Positions 30,223-39,488 of a DNA stretch of 64,000 nt are shown piece after piece (the stretch's first letter is position 1; every line of letters begins with the position of its first letter). Below the pieces are notes generated by a model. The model was not told the DNA's origin. It searched no databases and was given only the letters and a program-made list of their open reading frames with translations. The translations under genes and the position numbers were made by a program. The DNA is from Marinomonas sp. UCMA 3892 (GTDB lineage Bacteria; Pseudomonadota; Gammaproteobacteria; Pseudomonadales; Marinomonadaceae), in NCBI RefSeq assembly GCF_012726345.1, contig NZ_PTXN01000002.1, positions 1 through 64,000 on the forward strand, in the 5' to 3' direction.

Positions 30223-30277
30223 TACCTCTCTTTTTAACCATCAGTACTCTTATTTACTTCAGTTAAAGGTGCTTTAA

Positions 30278-32221
30278 ATGAACACGGAATCATCAACTCA
30301 AGAAGTTGTTATTCACGAGCCTGCGATGATATCAGTATTAAGAAATGGCTTGGGAGTGTTAATCGCTCTCGCCGCCATTGCTTTTGCCGCTGATCTTTTC
30401 AGCCGCTTAGGAATTGCAATTTATACTGAGCAATATCTAGCGGTGATCTTGGGGATCAGCTTAGCGCTGATCTTTCTAAAACCCCAAAGTAGCCAATTAA
30501 AACGCAGCCTAAATGGTCTGCTTGCGCTACTCGGTTTGATCACCAGTCTATATTTAGCTGTGCAATATCCGGATCTTGTTGAGCGGCAACTCGATCTTCC
30601 TTTAGATGCCTTAGCAGTTTCCGCCATACTATTTGTTCTGGTATTGGAAGGATTAAGACGAGTAGTTGGGCTCACCTTAGTCGTTGTCGTCATGCTATTT
30701 ATGACATTCGCACTACTAGGTAGCCATCTTTCGGGCCCGCTACAAACACGTGACATTGACCTAGATAGACTCTTCGTTTATCTCGGTGTCGATACTAACG
30801 GTATGTTAGGGTTAACCCTTAACGTAGCGGCCACCATTGTTATTGGCTTTATTTTATTCGGGCAGCTGTTACTTCGTTCTGGTGGAGCTGACTTTTTCAA
30901 TGATATTGCTTTAGCTCTAATGGGTCGAAGCAAAGGTGGTTCAGGCAAAATCGCCACTATCGCTTCAGCGTTATTTGGCTCCATTTCCGGCGTCGTTGTA
31001 TCGAATATTGTGGCTACAGGTGTCGTCACTATTCGTATGATGAAAAAAGGTGGATTCAAACCTCACACGGCAGCCGCCATTGAAACTGTTGCATCAACGG
31101 GTGGGCAAATTATGCCTCCTGTAATGGGTGCTGTGGCTTTCTTGATGGCAGAATTCCTGCAAATTGGTTATAGCGAGGTGGTCATTGCCGCTTTGGTACC
31201 TGCCATTCTTTACTATGCAGCACTGTATATCCAAGTAGATTTAGAAGCGGCAAAAGAACAAATCAAACCGATTGATCCTGCACTTATTCCCTCTAAAAGA
31301 AAGGTTCTACAACAAGGTTGGATTTTTATCATTCCTTTCGCTGCCGTAATTTTAGCCCTCTTTAGCTTTAACCAACGTCCGGAAACGGCCGCCCTTTGGG
31401 GTGCTCTTGGTGCACTAATTGTTGGTGTATTAAAAGGTTATAAGGGCAAACGCATGGGCGCTAAAGACATCTTGGGCAGCCTAGAGGAAACTGGGCATTC
31501 TATTGTCGATATCATCATGATTGGTGCCGCTGCAGGGTTCATTATCGGCATACTAAATATCACCGGCTTAGGCTTCGGATTAACCTATTTCTTGGTCGAA
31601 TTAGGCCAAGGCAATCTATTCCTCTTACTGGTCATTTCTGCTGTGGTTTGCATCGTACTCGGCATGGGAATGCCAACCGTCGGCGTGTATTTATTACTCG
31701 CTGTTTTAGTCGCACCCTCATTAATTCAAGTTGGTGTAGAACCCATCGCAGCACATCTGTTCATCTTCTATCTGGGCATGATGTCCATGGTGACGCCGCC
31801 GATTGCCATCGGCGCTTTCTTTGCAGCCAGCATTGCCAAGGCGAATCCAATGAAAACAGCATTGACCTCAATGAGACTCGGTTGGACTGCATACATTATC
31901 CCATTCTTGTTTGTCACAACGCCGTCACTCTTATTAATCGGAGAGACATCACAAATTGTCATTACTGTGATGAGCGCACTGATCGGTGTTTGGGCAGTAT
32001 CGGTAGGCTTTGCGGGTTACTTCAAAAACAATCTAAATCTCGTATTTCGATTTGGCTTTGTCATCGCGGGAAGCTTATTTTTGCTGCCAAATTTACAAGG
32101 CGGTGATACGCCAATTGCTCCAAAGGTGGCAGGTCTGGCTCTATTAGCTACTCTACTTTGCGCAACTCTTCTCGTTAATAAAGCAACGTCTCAGGCATCA
32201 TCTAAACAGACTCAATCTTAG
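30278..32221 (+). CDS. TRAP transporter fused permease subunit (TAXI type)
   Basis: A 647-residue inner-membrane protein in which the small (DctQ-like) and large (DctM-like) subunits are fused. There are about 16-18 hydrophobic segments. Repeated DctM motifs include SGVVVSNIVATGVVTIRMMKKGG, AAIETVASTGGQIMPPVMGAVAFLMAE and IVLGMGMPTVGVYLLL. Transport is expected to be driven by a sodium gradient. It follows its binding protein by 55 bp and ends 9 bp before the isomerase gene. Confidence 0.9.
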   Translation: MNTESSTQEVVIHEPAMISVLRNGLGVLIALAAIAFAADLFSRLGIAIYTEQYLAVILGISLALIFLKPQSSQLKRSLNGLLALLGLITSLYLAVQYPDLVERQLDLPLDALAVSAILFVLVLEGLRRVVGLTLVVVVMLFMTFALLGSHLSGPLQTRDIDLDRLFVYLGVDTNGMLGLTLNVAATIVIGFILFGQLLLRSGGADFFNDIALALMGRSKGGSGKIATIASALFGSISGVVVSNIVATGVVTIRMMKKGGFKPHTAAAIETVASTGGQIMPPVMGAVAFLMAEFLQIGYSEVVIAALVPAILYYAALYIQVDLEAAKEQIKPIDPALIPSKRKVLQQGWIFIIPFAAVILALFSFNQRPETAALWGALGALIVGVLKGYKGKRMGAKDILGSLEETGHSIVDIIMIGAAAGFIIGILNITGLGFGLTYFLVELGQGNLFLLLVISAVVCIVLGMGMPTVGVYLLLAVLVAPSLIQVGVEPIAAHLFIFYLGMMSMVTPPIAIGAFFAASIAKANPMKTALTSMRLGWTAYIIPFLFVTTPSLLLIGETSQIVITVMSALIGVWAVSVGFAGYFKNNLNLVFRFGFVIAGSLFLLPNLQGGDTPIAPKVAGLALLATLLCATLLVNKATSQASSKQTQS

Positions 32222-32230
32222 GAAGAAGCT

Positions 32231-32872
32231 ATGTATTTATATAATTTTTTCAACAGTTCGACCTCCTATCGAGTTCGTATCGCTTTAGCCCTAAAGGGAC
32301 TAGATTATCAGCACCATGGAATAAACATCCGCATTGGTGAGCAATCGAGCATGGATTACATACGTATAAATCCATCAAAAGGTGTACCTGTGCTCATTAC
32401 CGATGATGAGCAAACGCTCAGCCAATCCATGGCTATCATCGACTATTTGGATAAAACCCATCCTATTCCAAGACTTATTCCCGCAGACAACATGGATCGA
32501 AGCCGAGTCCTAGAGCTAGCCAATGTCATTGCCTGTGATATGCATCCAGTCAACAACCTACGCATTCTAGGGTATTTGAAAAAAGAAATTGGCATTAGTG
32601 ACGAACAAAAAAATGACTGGTACCAACATTGGATCAATGAAGGCTTTACTGCAGTAGAAACACTACTAACAAGACATGGTCACGGTTCTTATTGTTTTGG
32701 AGAACAACCGACTCTAGCCGATTGCTGTCTGGTCCCACAAGTCGCTAATGCTTTGCGCTTCGGTTGTGATCTATCGACTTTCCCTAAAGTATTAGCTGTA
32801 TATGAGCATTGCCAGCAGCAGCCTCCTTTTCAACAAGCGGCACCGGATCAACAACCCGATTACATGAACTAA
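32231..32872 (+). CDS. nagL: Maleylpyruvate isomerase (zeta-class GST fold)
   Basis: It isomerises maleylpyruvate to fumarylpyruvate using glutathione. The 213 residues are a zeta-class glutathione transferase: the N-terminal YNFFNSSTSYRVRIALALKGLDY has the SSxxYRVR glutathione site, then NPSKGVPVLI and QSMAIIDYLDKTHP. The C-terminal helix region shows CLVPQVANALRFGCDL. Sequence alone also permits maleylacetoacetate isomerase; the neighbouring gentisate dioxygenase favours maleylpyruvate. Confidence 0.86.
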   Translation: MYLYNFFNSSTSYRVRIALALKGLDYQHHGINIRIGEQSSMDYIRINPSKGVPVLITDDEQTLSQSMAIIDYLDKTHPIPRLIPADNMDRSRVLELANVIACDMHPVNNLRILGYLKKEIGISDEQKNDWYQHWINEGFTAVETLLTRHGHGSYCFGEQPTLADCCLVPQVANALRFGCDLSTFPKVLAVYEHCQQQPPFQQAAPDQQPDYMN

Positions 32873-32932
32873 AGAGCATGAATTAAACAACATTATCTAA
32901 ACACCGACACATCCAAATACGAGGAGAGTCAT

Positions 32933-33964
32933 ATGCAATCATTAGGAACTTTAGAGGATTTACCGCAATCCTATCGCGACAAATTAACAGAATTGAATTT
33001 GGTACCATTGTGGCCAAATATGCGAGCAGTTTTGCCCCATAAAGTCCCAAGTCGTAAAACACAAACGCTAAATTGGCGTTTTGATAAGCTTCGTCCCTTA
33101 TTGATTGAAGCTGGTGATTTAACGCCAATGGAAAAAGCTGAGCGCCGAGTGTTGGTATTAGCAAACCCAGGACATGGACTGACCAACATGCAAGCCACTC
33201 CGAGCATTTACATGGGCTTGCAATTGATTTTGCCTGGTGAAACCGCCCCCAACCATCGTCACACTCCGAATGCGGTACGCATCATCATTGAAGGCAAAGG
33301 CGCCACCACCATTGTCGATGGCGAACCTTGCATAATGGAACGTGGCGACCTGATCTTGACGCCTTCAGGTAAGTGGCATGAACACCAACACGTTGGTGAT
33401 GTGCCTATTATCTGGCTAGATATTTTAGATTTACCTTTGATATATCAACTTGAGGGGTCATGGGCAATTGAAGGGAAAACCCAAACCTATACCCTCGAAC
33501 GCGACAAGTCTTTTGCCGAATACAGCGCAGCAGGCGTAGTTCCTGAATTGAATTTTCAAAGAGCAAACAACAACGCTCCAATGCTGCGTTATCCATGGAC
33601 AAGAACTCGTTCCTGTCTTGTCGAAATGGCACAGCATTACCCTGATAAACCGCTACGCATTGCTTATGTGAATCCAGAAACAGGTTCCAGCTTATTCCCA
33701 AGCATTGGTTTTGGCGCCATGATGTTACGTCCTGGGGAAACCTTATCACTACCCAAACGCACCACAGCATGCGTTTTTCATATTGTAGAAGGCCAAGGCT
33801 CACTAAAAGTCGATACCAATGACTCTATCCATTGGACAGAAAAAGACACTCTTAGCGCTCCTGGTTACACAGAAATAACCATAAACAATACCTCTACCAC
33901 CGAACCAGCTTTCATCATTACCGCTGACGAAGCTCCTCTGCATCGTTATCTTGGTATTTTTTAA
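32933..33964 (+). CDS. nagI: Gentisate 1,2-dioxygenase
   Basis: It opens the ring of gentisate between C1 and C2 to give maleylpyruvate, using Fe(II) and O2. The 343 residues form a bicupin. The N-terminal cupin holds the iron site AGETAPNHRHTPNAVR-like PGETAPNHRHTPNAVRIIIEG near residue 100 with HEHQHVGD later. A second cupin follows (PGETLSLPKRTTACVFHIVEG). GGAG lies 8 bp before the ATG. Length and context fit gentisate rather than 1-hydroxy-2-naphthoate dioxygenase. Confidence 0.92.
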   Translation: MQSLGTLEDLPQSYRDKLTELNLVPLWPNMRAVLPHKVPSRKTQTLNWRFDKLRPLLIEAGDLTPMEKAERRVLVLANPGHGLTNMQATPSIYMGLQLILPGETAPNHRHTPNAVRIIIEGKGATTIVDGEPCIMERGDLILTPSGKWHEHQHVGDVPIIWLDILDLPLIYQLEGSWAIEGKTQTYTLERDKSFAEYSAAGVVPELNFQRANNNAPMLRYPWTRTRSCLVEMAQHYPDKPLRIAYVNPETGSSLFPSIGFGAMMLRPGETLSLPKRTTACVFHIVEGQGSLKVDTNDSIHWTEKDTLSAPGYTEITINNTSTTEPAFIITADEAPLHRYLGIF

Positions 33965-34008
33965 TCGGTTTATTCTGCCTCCATTGTATTTAATAAAAGG
34001 ACAAAATC

Positions 34009-34713
34009 ATGACGAACAAACTTGCGTTTCCTGCCAAAGAACCCGTTTTAGCTAAAATTGCTGATTCAGACCATCTATTTCCAATACATAGAATTTTTTG
34101 TGTTGGCCGCAATTACCACGCCCACGCAGCAGAAATGGGCGTCGCTGTTGATAAAACCACACAGGAACCTTTTTACTTTATCAAGGATGCCAGTACTTAC
34201 GTGTCCAGTGGTTCCAGCATCAACTATCCACCACAAACTGCCAACTATCATTATGAAATGGAATTTGTTGTTGCCATTGGCAAGGAAGGTTTTAACGTCA
34301 CTGAAGAACAAGCGGAAGACATCATCTTCGGCTACGCCTGTGGACTAGACATGACACGTCGTGACCTACAATTAAAAGCCCGTGAAACTGGTCGACCATG
34401 GGATTTAGGTAAAGACTTCGAAGAATCCGCCATACTGGCCCCTATAATTCCGATTAACAAAACGGGCTTCATTAACCAAGGTAAAATTGAGCTAGCAGTA
34501 AATGGTAAGACAAAACAATCCTCGGATATCAACCTTTTGATTTGGAACGTACGTGAGATCATCGCTCATCTATCTAAGTTCTATCACCTACAACCGGGTG
34601 ATTTAATTTACACAGGCACACCAGACGGTGTCGGTCCCATAGTACAAGGAGACAGAATCATTGGTGCTATCGAGGGAGTTGGCTCTATACAGCTGGATAT
34701 TAATCAGAATTAG
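34009..34713 (+). CDS. nagK: Fumarylpyruvate hydrolase (FAH family)
   Basis: It hydrolyses fumarylpyruvate to fumarate and pyruvate, the last step of the gentisate route. The 234 residues show FAH-family motifs: IFCVGRNYHAHAAEMG, EPFYFIKDASTYV, the metal ligands in YHYEMEFVVAIGKEG, CGLDMTRRDLQLKARETGRPWDLGKDFE, and YTGTPDGVGPI. It closes the operon before a strong terminator. Confidence 0.91.
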   Translation: MTNKLAFPAKEPVLAKIADSDHLFPIHRIFCVGRNYHAHAAEMGVAVDKTTQEPFYFIKDASTYVSSGSSINYPPQTANYHYEMEFVVAIGKEGFNVTEEQAEDIIFGYACGLDMTRRDLQLKARETGRPWDLGKDFEESAILAPIIPINKTGFINQGKIELAVNGKTKQSSDINLLIWNVREIIAHLSKFYHLQPGDLIYTGTPDGVGPIVQGDRIIGAIEGVGSIQLDINQN

Positions 34714-34721
34714 ATCAAATG

Positions 34722-34757
34722 AAAAAGGGTTGAAGCATACAGCTTCAACCCTTTTTT
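34722..34757 (+). terminator. Terminator at the end of the salicylate/gentisate operon
   Basis: The stem aagggttgaagc/gcttcaaccctt with a 5-base loop is flanked by A and T runs. It also lies at the end of the convergent pssA gene. Confidence 0.92.
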
Positions 34758-34777
34758 AAGAAAAAACATTCAAAAAA

Positions 34778-36115
34778 CTACAAAATCCGCTTAAGTAATC
34801 TATCCGCTCGCGTTCGAATGACTTTCTTCAATAGTCTTTGGATTTTTACTGGATAATCATGAATGGTTTCAAGCTGAGCAAAAGACGAAATTCGCTGCGT
34901 ATACTGATGAATATTGTCAAACTCAGCCGTAAACTTAGCTAGCAAATGCTGCTTTGGATCTTCAATCAACAAACCATTTTCCAAATCAAGCGCCCATGCT
35001 CTTGGGTTCACATTATTGCCTGTTAGCAACATAGTTTGACGATCTACCCAAAGCCCTTTTAGGTGATAACTATTGTTGTCGTGCTTCCATAAATGAATAG
35101 ACAAACCACCCGATGCAATATGGCTTTCATTGGCTCGAGCAAACTTACGTAAATTCATCTCGTACAAATACGGTAAACCACCAATAGCTTTAAAAGGCTG
35201 ATCTGGCGCGATATAAAAGTCATTGGCGGTTTTATCACCCACCACAACATGCACCTTCACGCCACGCTTGATAGCACGTTTTACTTCTCTCAACACCACC
35301 TTGGGAAGGTTGAAATACGGCGTACAAAGAACAATCTCTTGTTTTGCATTCGCCAACAACGCAGTAATTTTTTGGTTAAGCACATTGTTACGTTTACCAA
35401 CACCAACCATAGGCGTAACGGCTACTTGCTGATCGTTTACTTTCTGCTTTTCACCACCATAGGATGACTTGCCCAGAGAGATTCTAAATTGTCGAATCGC
35501 TGATTTTAACTCTTTCGTCGAAGGCAAATCCGCTACAGCAAGATTATTCACTGCAGGATTTTGAATCATATCGTTACGAATGAATCCCGCCATACTGTCA
35601 GCCAGCGATGGATTCTGAATAACATGATACCGATCAAAGCGATAACGATCCTGATAATGCAGATAAACGTTGTTTAAACTCGCACCACTGTAAATTACCG
35701 TATCGTCGATAACAAAACCTTTTAAATGCAAAACACCAAACACTTCACGATTACGCACTGGTACACCATAAACCGGAATCGCATGCTCGTATTTTTCAGC
35801 AAACGCCTGATACATAGCAGCATTGCCTTTGGCCTTTTCCGCGCCGATCAAACCTCGCTGAGCCCGATGCCAATCCACACAGATAACAATATCTAGCCCA
35901 GGATTACGCTGCTTGGCCTCATAAGCCGCCGTCAAAACCTCCCTGCCCGCTTCATCATTTTCAAGATAAAGCGCAACAAGATAAATTCTCGACGTCGCGT
36001 TATTAATCGCGTCTAACAAATATTCTCGAAAACTAAGGGCAGATTGCAAAACTTGGAATTGGTCAGGTTCAACTGCAAAAGTAGGCAATGAACCGAATAA
36101 ATTTCTAATGAGCAT
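34778..36115 (-). CDS. pssA: CDP-diacylglycerol-serine O-phosphatidyltransferase (PssA, PLD type)
   Basis: It makes phosphatidylserine from CDP-diacylglycerol and serine, the committed step to phosphatidylethanolamine. The 445 residues match E. coli-type PssA of the phospholipase D superfamily. Two catalytic HKD motifs are intact: LHLKGFVIDDTVIYSGASLNN near residue 133 and YHLKGLWVDRQTMLLTGNNVNPR near residue 350. It is monocistronic and convergent with the gentisate operon. Confidence 0.93.
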   Translation of the reverse strand: MLIRNLFGSLPTFAVEPDQFQVLQSALSFREYLLDAINNATSRIYLVALYLENDEAGREVLTAAYEAKQRNPGLDIVICVDWHRAQRGLIGAEKAKGNAAMYQAFAEKYEHAIPVYGVPVRNREVFGVLHLKGFVIDDTVIYSGASLNNVYLHYQDRYRFDRYHVIQNPSLADSMAGFIRNDMIQNPAVNNLAVADLPSTKELKSAIRQFRISLGKSSYGGEKQKVNDQQVAVTPMVGVGKRNNVLNQKITALLANAKQEIVLCTPYFNLPKVVLREVKRAIKRGVKVHVVVGDKTANDFYIAPDQPFKAIGGLPYLYEMNLRKFARANESHIASGGLSIHLWKHDNNSYHLKGLWVDRQTMLLTGNNVNPRAWALDLENGLLIEDPKQHLLAKFTAEFDNIHQYTQRISSFAQLETIHDYPVKIQRLLKKVIRTRADRLLKRIL

Positions 36116-36272
36116 AATACAGAGGTGCTACCTTATTTTTAACTAACGACAGACTGTAACAAATTCGCCGCTTTTTTCCTAAAAAATAATCACTTGTGCT
36201 CGAAAAGCTCTGAATTTACAAGCGTTATCTACATCATACACAGGGCATAAAACACAAAACATCAAATACGAT

Positions 36273-37226
36273 TTAAACCTTAACCTCTTCCATTCCAGGG
36301 TTATTCTTTAAATACGCCATCCAAGATGAGCCAATAACCTTCACCTCACCTTCAATCCAATGCTTGAACATTATCACCTTTTGATACTTAAAATGCGGTG
36401 CGGGCGCGACAAGATAAAAGTCATATTGCGACTTCATATAAATGGGTAGCGGACATATCAGCTGCCCCTTCTCAATCAGCTCATAAACCAAACCATAACG
36501 CATCATTGCCAGACCTTGTTGCGACAACAGCGCCTCCACCAAGGAAGTCGAGTCCGCCACATGCAAATGCGACTTCATCGGCATATCATAAAGATCCAAA
36601 AATCGCTGTAGCACAGGCCATACATGTCGTACATCCGGCCCAGTATCGGTAATAACAGGGATATTAATTAGCTGTTCTTTAATAGGTTTATCCATATTAA
36701 TCATTGAGGGATGACACACCAGCACCAAATGCTCTCTGAATAATAATTGCGATTTTAGCCCTTCATACTTACCTCGGCCTAAGCGGATGCATAAATCCAA
36801 ATCATTATCGGCAAAAGTCGATAACTCAATGCTCGGACTCAAGCGAAGGTTAATCTCCGGCTCTTGCGATTGAAAACGCCCCAAACGCGACACCAACCAA
36901 CGGCTCGAAAACGACGGCACTGAGCTAATCACCAAAGTATTTGGCTTAGGATCTTCCGTGATGCCTTTTACACCCTCTTCTAATAACCCAAACGCTTTCT
37001 CAACATAATCAAACAAATACTGTCCTTCAGACGTCAACACCACTTGCCGAGTCTGTCGCTCAAATAACTCAACACTCAACGCCTGCTCCAAGGTTTTAAT
37101 CTGCTGACTCACCGCCGCCTGCGTCACAAAAAGTGACTCTGCCGCCTTTTTAAAACTTAGCGATTGCGCTGCATAACGAAACGCCTGTAAGGATTTAAGC
37201 GGCGGTAATGCTCGATTAGAAGACAT
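36273..37226 (-). CDS. LysR-family regulator, GcvA-like
   Basis: A 317-residue LysR protein of the GcvA subgroup: LPPLKSLQAFRYAAQSLSFKKAAESLFVTQAAVSQQIKTLE at the N-terminus, then an effector domain with SFSSRWLVSRLGRFQ and DLDLCIRLGRGKYEG. I chose the start preceded by AAGGGTG. It is divergent from the small DUF1127 gene across 130 bp, so it may regulate that gene. The ligand is unknown; there is no glycine cleavage operon nearby. Confidence 0.88.
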   Translation of the reverse strand: MSSNRALPPLKSLQAFRYAAQSLSFKKAAESLFVTQAAVSQQIKTLEQALSVELFERQTRQVVLTSEGQYLFDYVEKAFGLLEEGVKGITEDPKPNTLVISSVPSFSSRWLVSRLGRFQSQEPEINLRLSPSIELSTFADNDLDLCIRLGRGKYEGLKSQLLFREHLVLVCHPSMINMDKPIKEQLINIPVITDTGPDVRHVWPVLQRFLDLYDMPMKSHLHVADSTSLVEALLSQQGLAMMRYGLVYELIEKGQLICPLPIYMKSQYDFYLVAPAPHFKYQKVIMFKHWIEGEVKVIGSSWMAYLKNNPGMEEVKV

Positions 37227-37356
37227 GAAAGACACCCTTTATAAGTAAGATTTTCTTAACTATAAAACACTTTTTCTCGTTTGTCGCACCGCAATTAAAA
37301 GCCGATTATTTGGACATAAAGCAAACACATCAACCAACCGAGAAAAGGAAAATGCC

Positions 37357-37599
37357 ATGAAAAACAGTACATCAAACGAGATGCCTATTCTCACAAACCG
37401 TCCGCTAGACATAAGCCAATGCGGCAAAGCCACATTAGATAACCTGAAAGAAAAACCATGGAAAGCGATTATCAAGAAAATCGCCCATAACTGGCGCACG
37501 AGAAACCGACTCAGCCACCTAAACGAAGCGCAACTGAAAGACATCGGCCTCACCGCGGCGGATGTGGATCACGAAGTGAGAAAGCCGCTGTGGAAGTGA
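37357..37599 (+). CDS. DUF1127 family small protein
   Basis: An 80-residue protein. Its C-terminal 45 residues match DUF1127: WRTRNRLSHLNEAQLKDIGLTAADVDHEVRKPLWK. DUF1127 proteins are short Arg-rich proteins; some affect RNA turnover or phosphate and carbon metabolism, but the role here is unknown. It is divergent from a GcvA-like regulator. AAAAGG lies upstream of the ATG. Confidence 0.85.
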   Translation: MKNSTSNEMPILTNRPLDISQCGKATLDNLKEKPWKAIIKKIAHNWRTRNRLSHLNEAQLKDIGLTAADVDHEVRKPLWK

Positions 37600-37679
37600 T
37601 TTTTGTGGGGGAATAAGGGCGCTTGGTGGAGTGCCCTTGTTGTTGGGTTGTGATTTATATAGACAGGGTTGTTTTCTGG

Positions 37680-37725
37680 CGCAACTAATAAGCGGCTTGT
37701 CCGCTGTAATGTTTTGTTAGTTGCG
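37680..37725. repeat. Two-level hairpin at the 3' end of the SEC-C gene
   Basis: cgcaactaa pairs with ttagttgcg (9 bp), and inside them agcgg pairs with ccgct. On the minus strand the outer arm contains the stop codon of the SEC-C gene. It resembles an integron attC site in having an outer and an inner arm, but the spacers are unequal (11 and 2 bases) and the core does not match RYYYAAC/GTTRRRY. Confidence 0.35.
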
Positions 37726-38802
37726 AACAACACGATCGACCTTCCAATTTGTATACTTATAATTACTAAATTCTACCGGTTCACCATATTGAATCGACCT
37801 TCTTGCCATAGACTCGATTAAGATTTTTTTATTATTCTCAAGCCCATTCAACCAACTCATAGAAAAGTAAACGTTCTCTATATAGCTAAAAATCAATTCG
37901 ACCAGTTTACTTGGAAGGTCACTATGATTAATGCTCATTAAAGATTCGACGAATTCAGCGCATTTCGTAAAACTTTTAGGCCATGAAAAAACTAAGGCAT
38001 AACCATCTTTTGTATTCAAAGTATTAACTGCAATATTCTCTACAAATTTGACACCCGACGCCAAGGTTTGGATACGCTTGCCACTGGTAGTAAAGTCAGG
38101 TGAAAAACAACCTGAAACTGCAATGTCTAAATCACCAGTAAAGTAAACTGTTAGACTCTCAAAATCATCGTAAGCTTGAGACTTATGGCTTTTTTCATAA
38201 GTACTTAACGTTTCTTTAAAATCATCGATTCCTTTAAAAAAACCTTGCTTCATTGAGTTCAGGTTTCTCTGAAATTCAACTTGAGTTTCCACTGGCATAC
38301 CTCGATCAACATATTGACTCATAAAAGGTAACCCTTTAAGTGAGCTGATTTTTTTGAAGTACTCTAAGGCTACAGCTCTATAGCCAGCGATAAAACTTTG
38401 ACTTTTTGAGCCTCTATATAATTCATCTTCAATGGGGCTAAACATTGCCTTATCGTGTTTCGCACAGAATCCCTTGAAAGTAGACGCCTTTTGCCAACCT
38501 AATTTCAAAACTACATCTTTTCCATTCTGGTCTGTTCTGAAGCAATAAACATGATTTGATTCATCAGCTATCGACTTCAACGGCCCTTTCTTTTGAATTG
38601 TATGGGCGTCAATAATTTTGCTACTACAAGAACCATTAGATGCATCAGGATGCATGCACTCTTTATGGAATGTCTTTGATTTTAGTTCAGCAATAAGTCG
38701 GTTGATTGAGTACGCTTCTTCAATAGATCTATTTAAATGGCACTTTTTATATTTCTGACCAGATCCGCACCAACACGGCTCATTTCTACTAATTTTCCTC
38801 AT
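37717..38802 (-). CDS. SEC-C motif-containing protein of unknown function
   Basis: A 361-residue protein. Residues ~8-24 hold a SEC-C zinc motif (NEPCWCGSGQKYKKCH). A second Cys/His cluster follows: CSSKIIDAHTIQKKG near residue 60 and FKGFCAKHDKAMFSPIE near residue 110, spaced like an HNH-type zinc fold. The remaining 240 residues are not recognised. The gene is AT-rich relative to its surroundings and ends in an unusual hairpin. It is the last of three minus-strand genes that look like an acquired block. Confidence 0.72.
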   Translation of the reverse strand: MRKISRNEPCWCGSGQKYKKCHLNRSIEEAYSINRLIAELKSKTFHKECMHPDASNGSCSSKIIDAHTIQKKGPLKSIADESNHVYCFRTDQNGKDVVLKLGWQKASTFKGFCAKHDKAMFSPIEDELYRGSKSQSFIAGYRAVALEYFKKISSLKGLPFMSQYVDRGMPVETQVEFQRNLNSMKQGFFKGIDDFKETLSTYEKSHKSQAYDDFESLTVYFTGDLDIAVSGCFSPDFTTSGKRIQTLASGVKFVENIAVNTLNTKDGYALVFSWPKSFTKCAEFVESLMSINHSDLPSKLVELIFSYIENVYFSMSWLNGLENNKKILIESMARRSIQYGEPVEFSNYKYTNWKVDRVVRN

Positions 38803-38870
38803 ATGTACCTTGTTGGAACTAATGCTTCAAACACCGACGCAGCTTTGCTGTGTCTGTATGCTTTTATTTG

Positions 38871-39488
38871 TTATATTTTTTTGGTTAACTCATTCATCTC
38901 ATTCTTGGTTACATGTCTTCTTTCGTAGGTGTAAGACAATAACCCATCAACACTACCCAATATTTTTGGAGGCACAGAAATTTCATCATACGTTTCACAA
39001 ACCGTCACCGTTGTTTTATTAGAAAGTGAATGAGATTCATGAAATATCCCTGAGGGTACTTCGTAAACTGAACCTTTTGAATAAACTGATTTTTTATTTA
39101 TACTCTTTGAGCAGAATATGTTTGTTCTGTTAAGTATTGAATAATCACCTTCATATCGAGCTTCATAAATTAAATGTTCCTTACCGTTAACATCTATAAC
39201 ATACTCTTTGTTTTCAATTTCACCAGATAAAACCCAGCTCTTAAGATGAAAGAGATGATCATGAATCATCCAAGCTGGAGTCTGTTGATGACCTTTGTGA
39301 TTAGGCCATATATGAACGCGAAGGCTTCTGCTTTCCCATCTAGCAACTCTGCACATTACAAAGCCTAGCGGATGCCATATAAAATTATAGTTTTCTTCAA
39401 GAAGGCTCTCAATTAAATCATTGGGGCAGATTTCATGATTGTTTAGTGCCTCAACCCAATCTGTATTTTTAAGGCTGTGTATATTCAT
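38871..39488 (-). CDS. Hypothetical protein, cupin-like
   Basis: A 205-residue protein I do not recognise. HDHLFHLKSWVLSGEIENKEY near residues 76-96 and the later YEVPSGIFHES near residue 150 resemble the two conserved motifs of a cupin, with possible metal ligands His, His, Glu and His. The start shares a 4-bp ATGA overlap with the stop of the upstream two-TM gene, so the two are translationally coupled. This suggests they act together. The DNA is AT-rich. Confidence 0.65.
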   Translation of the reverse strand: MNIHSLKNTDWVEALNNHEICPNDLIESLLEENYNFIWHPLGFVMCRVARWESRSLRVHIWPNHKGHQQTPAWMIHDHLFHLKSWVLSGEIENKEYVIDVNGKEHLIYEARYEGDYSILNRTNIFCSKSINKKSVYSKGSVYEVPSGIFHESHSLSNKTTVTVCETYDEISVPPKILGSVDGLLSYTYERRHVTKNEMNELTKKI

